DNA from: Pseudomonadota bacterium | GTDB taxonomy: Bacteria; Pseudomonadota; Alphaproteobacteria; Rhizobiales; Rhizobiaceae | Length of the DNA: 12,054 nucleotides | Assembly (NCBI GenBank): GCA_023390055.1 | Contig: JAEWDP010000115.1 | Coordinates: forward strand, 1-12,054 | Direction: 5' to 3' | Shown here: in pieces, positions 11,557 through 12,054 of the stretch | How the letters are laid out: each line of letters starts with the position of its first letter | Position numbering within the stretch: the first letter of the stretch is position 1 | Position numbers and translations under genes: made by a program | Notes under the pieces: generated by a model | Told to the model about the DNA's origin: nothing | The model's input: only the letters and a program-made list of their open reading frames with translations | The model's database searches: none

Positions 11557-12054
11557 CCGATTCGACTGATTTTCACTTCACGGACTACCAGCCCTACGAC
11601 TTTGCCAATCGACGCCATATCGGGCCTTCTCCAGCTGAAATGGCGGAGATGCTCAAGACCATCGGCTATCCATCGCTCGACCGGCTGATCGAAGCAACGG
11701 TGCCACCGTCGATCCGGCAGGCAGAACCGCTGGCCTGGGGAGCCGCATTGAGCGAGCGCGAAGCGCTCGACAAGCTGCGCGAAACCGCCAACAAGAACCA
11801 GGTTCTCGTCTCCCTGATCGGACAGGGCTACTACGGTACGATCACGCCACCCGTCATCCAGCGCAATATTCTGGAAAACCCCGCATGGTACACCGCATAT
11901 ACGCCTTACCAGCCGGAGATCAGCCAGGGACGCCTTGAAGCCCTCTTGAACTTCCAGACGATGATCTGCGATCTGACGGGCCTTGATGTCGCCAACGCTT
12001 CTCTGCTTGACGAGGCCACGGCCGCTGCCGAAGCAATGGCATTGTGCCAGCGAC
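11553..12054 (+). CDS. gcvP: Glycine dehydrogenase (decarboxylating), P protein, N-terminal 167 residues (3' end outside window)
   Basis: The PLP-dependent P protein decarboxylates glycine and loads the aminomethyl group on the lipoyl arm of GcvH. Only the start of the roughly 950-residue single-chain form is present, and the frame stays open to the window end. Visible landmarks are FANRRHIGPSPAEMAEML (17-34), LIGQGYYGTITPPVI (88-102), NPAWYTAYTPYQPEISQGRL (109-128) and ANASLLDEATAAAEAM (147-162). The PLP lysine lies beyond the window. Whether the gene is single-chain or split (gcvPA/gcvPB) is not visible, but this N-terminus with the long leader before RHIG is usual for the single-chain type. 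It overlaps gcvH by 4 bp. Confidence 0.96.
   Translation, partial: MTDSTDFHFTDYQPYDFANRRHIGPSPAEMAEMLKTIGYPSLDRLIEATVPPSIRQAEPLAWGAALSEREALDKLRETANKNQVLVSLIGQGYYGTITPPVIQRNILENPAWYTAYTPYQPEISQGRLEALLNFQTMICDLTGLDVANASLLDEATAAAEAMALCQR

Noticed and set aside
1..12054. CRISPR array, tRNA, rRNA, insertion sequence, phage or defence island
   Set aside because: No regularly spaced repeats, tRNA-like folds, transposase or integrase frames were seen; all intergenic gaps are short and accounted for.

Overview
This window looks like chromosomal DNA of an alphaproteobacterium, most likely of the Hyphomicrobiales (Rhizobiales) and close to the Rhizobiaceae. The pointers are an ATP12-family F1-ATPase assembly chaperone, the gene order crcB - pseudouridine synthase - HAD phosphatase - atp12, a YcnI/PCuAC copper fusion protein, a rhizobial-type GcvT N-terminus and GC-rich third codon positions. 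Genus and species cannot be read from the sequence. There is no insertion sequence, phage gene, tRNA, rRNA or CRISPR array. The window is mostly well-packed housekeeping DNA.

Layout: (1) 1-2095, plus strand: a glutathione-dependent formaldehyde detoxification cluster. It holds the C-terminal end of the class III alcohol dehydrogenase, a small DUF1508 (YegP-like) gene, a YaiI/YqxD (UPF0178) gene with a TTG start, and S-formylglutathione hydrolase (fghA), whose ATG overlaps the previous stop. (2) 2096-2567, plus: a leader with two tandem hairpins resembling a guanidine-II (mini-ykkC) riboswitch, then a SugE/Gdx-type guanidinium exporter. (3) 5980-2568, minus: a tight five-gene run of crcB (fluoride channel), RluC/RluA-type pseudouridine synthase, HAD-IA phosphatase, ATP12 chaperone and an unrecognised exported or membrane-anchored protein. 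Its last stop codon abuts the sugE stop with no gap. (4) 6098-8162, plus: a small unrecognised gene and a soluble chemoreceptor with two duplicated PAS domains, ending at a 12-bp perfect hairpin. (5) 9638-8209, minus: a periplasmic copper-handling pair, a DUF2946-like protein and a YcnI(DUF1775)-PCuAC fusion. (6) 9773-12054, plus: the glycine cleavage operon. It starts with a promoter and a tandem glycine riboswitch, followed by gcvT (TTG start), gcvH and the 5' part of gcvP.

How the genes work together: AdhC oxidises S-hydroxymethylglutathione to S-formylglutathione and FghA hydrolyses this to formate and glutathione. GcvT, GcvH and GcvP, with a lipoamide dehydrogenase encoded elsewhere, split glycine and pass a one-carbon unit to tetrahydrofolate, under glycine sensing by the leader RNA. 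The copper pair probably supplies periplasmic Cu to cytochrome oxidase. Gdx exports guanidinium and CrcB exports fluoride. Most of this is known biology. The less expected items are RNA-level: the guanidine-II-like leader with one non-consensus loop, a repeated 11-nt self-complementary element in the gcvT expression platform, and mutually exclusive hairpins at the chemoreceptor start.
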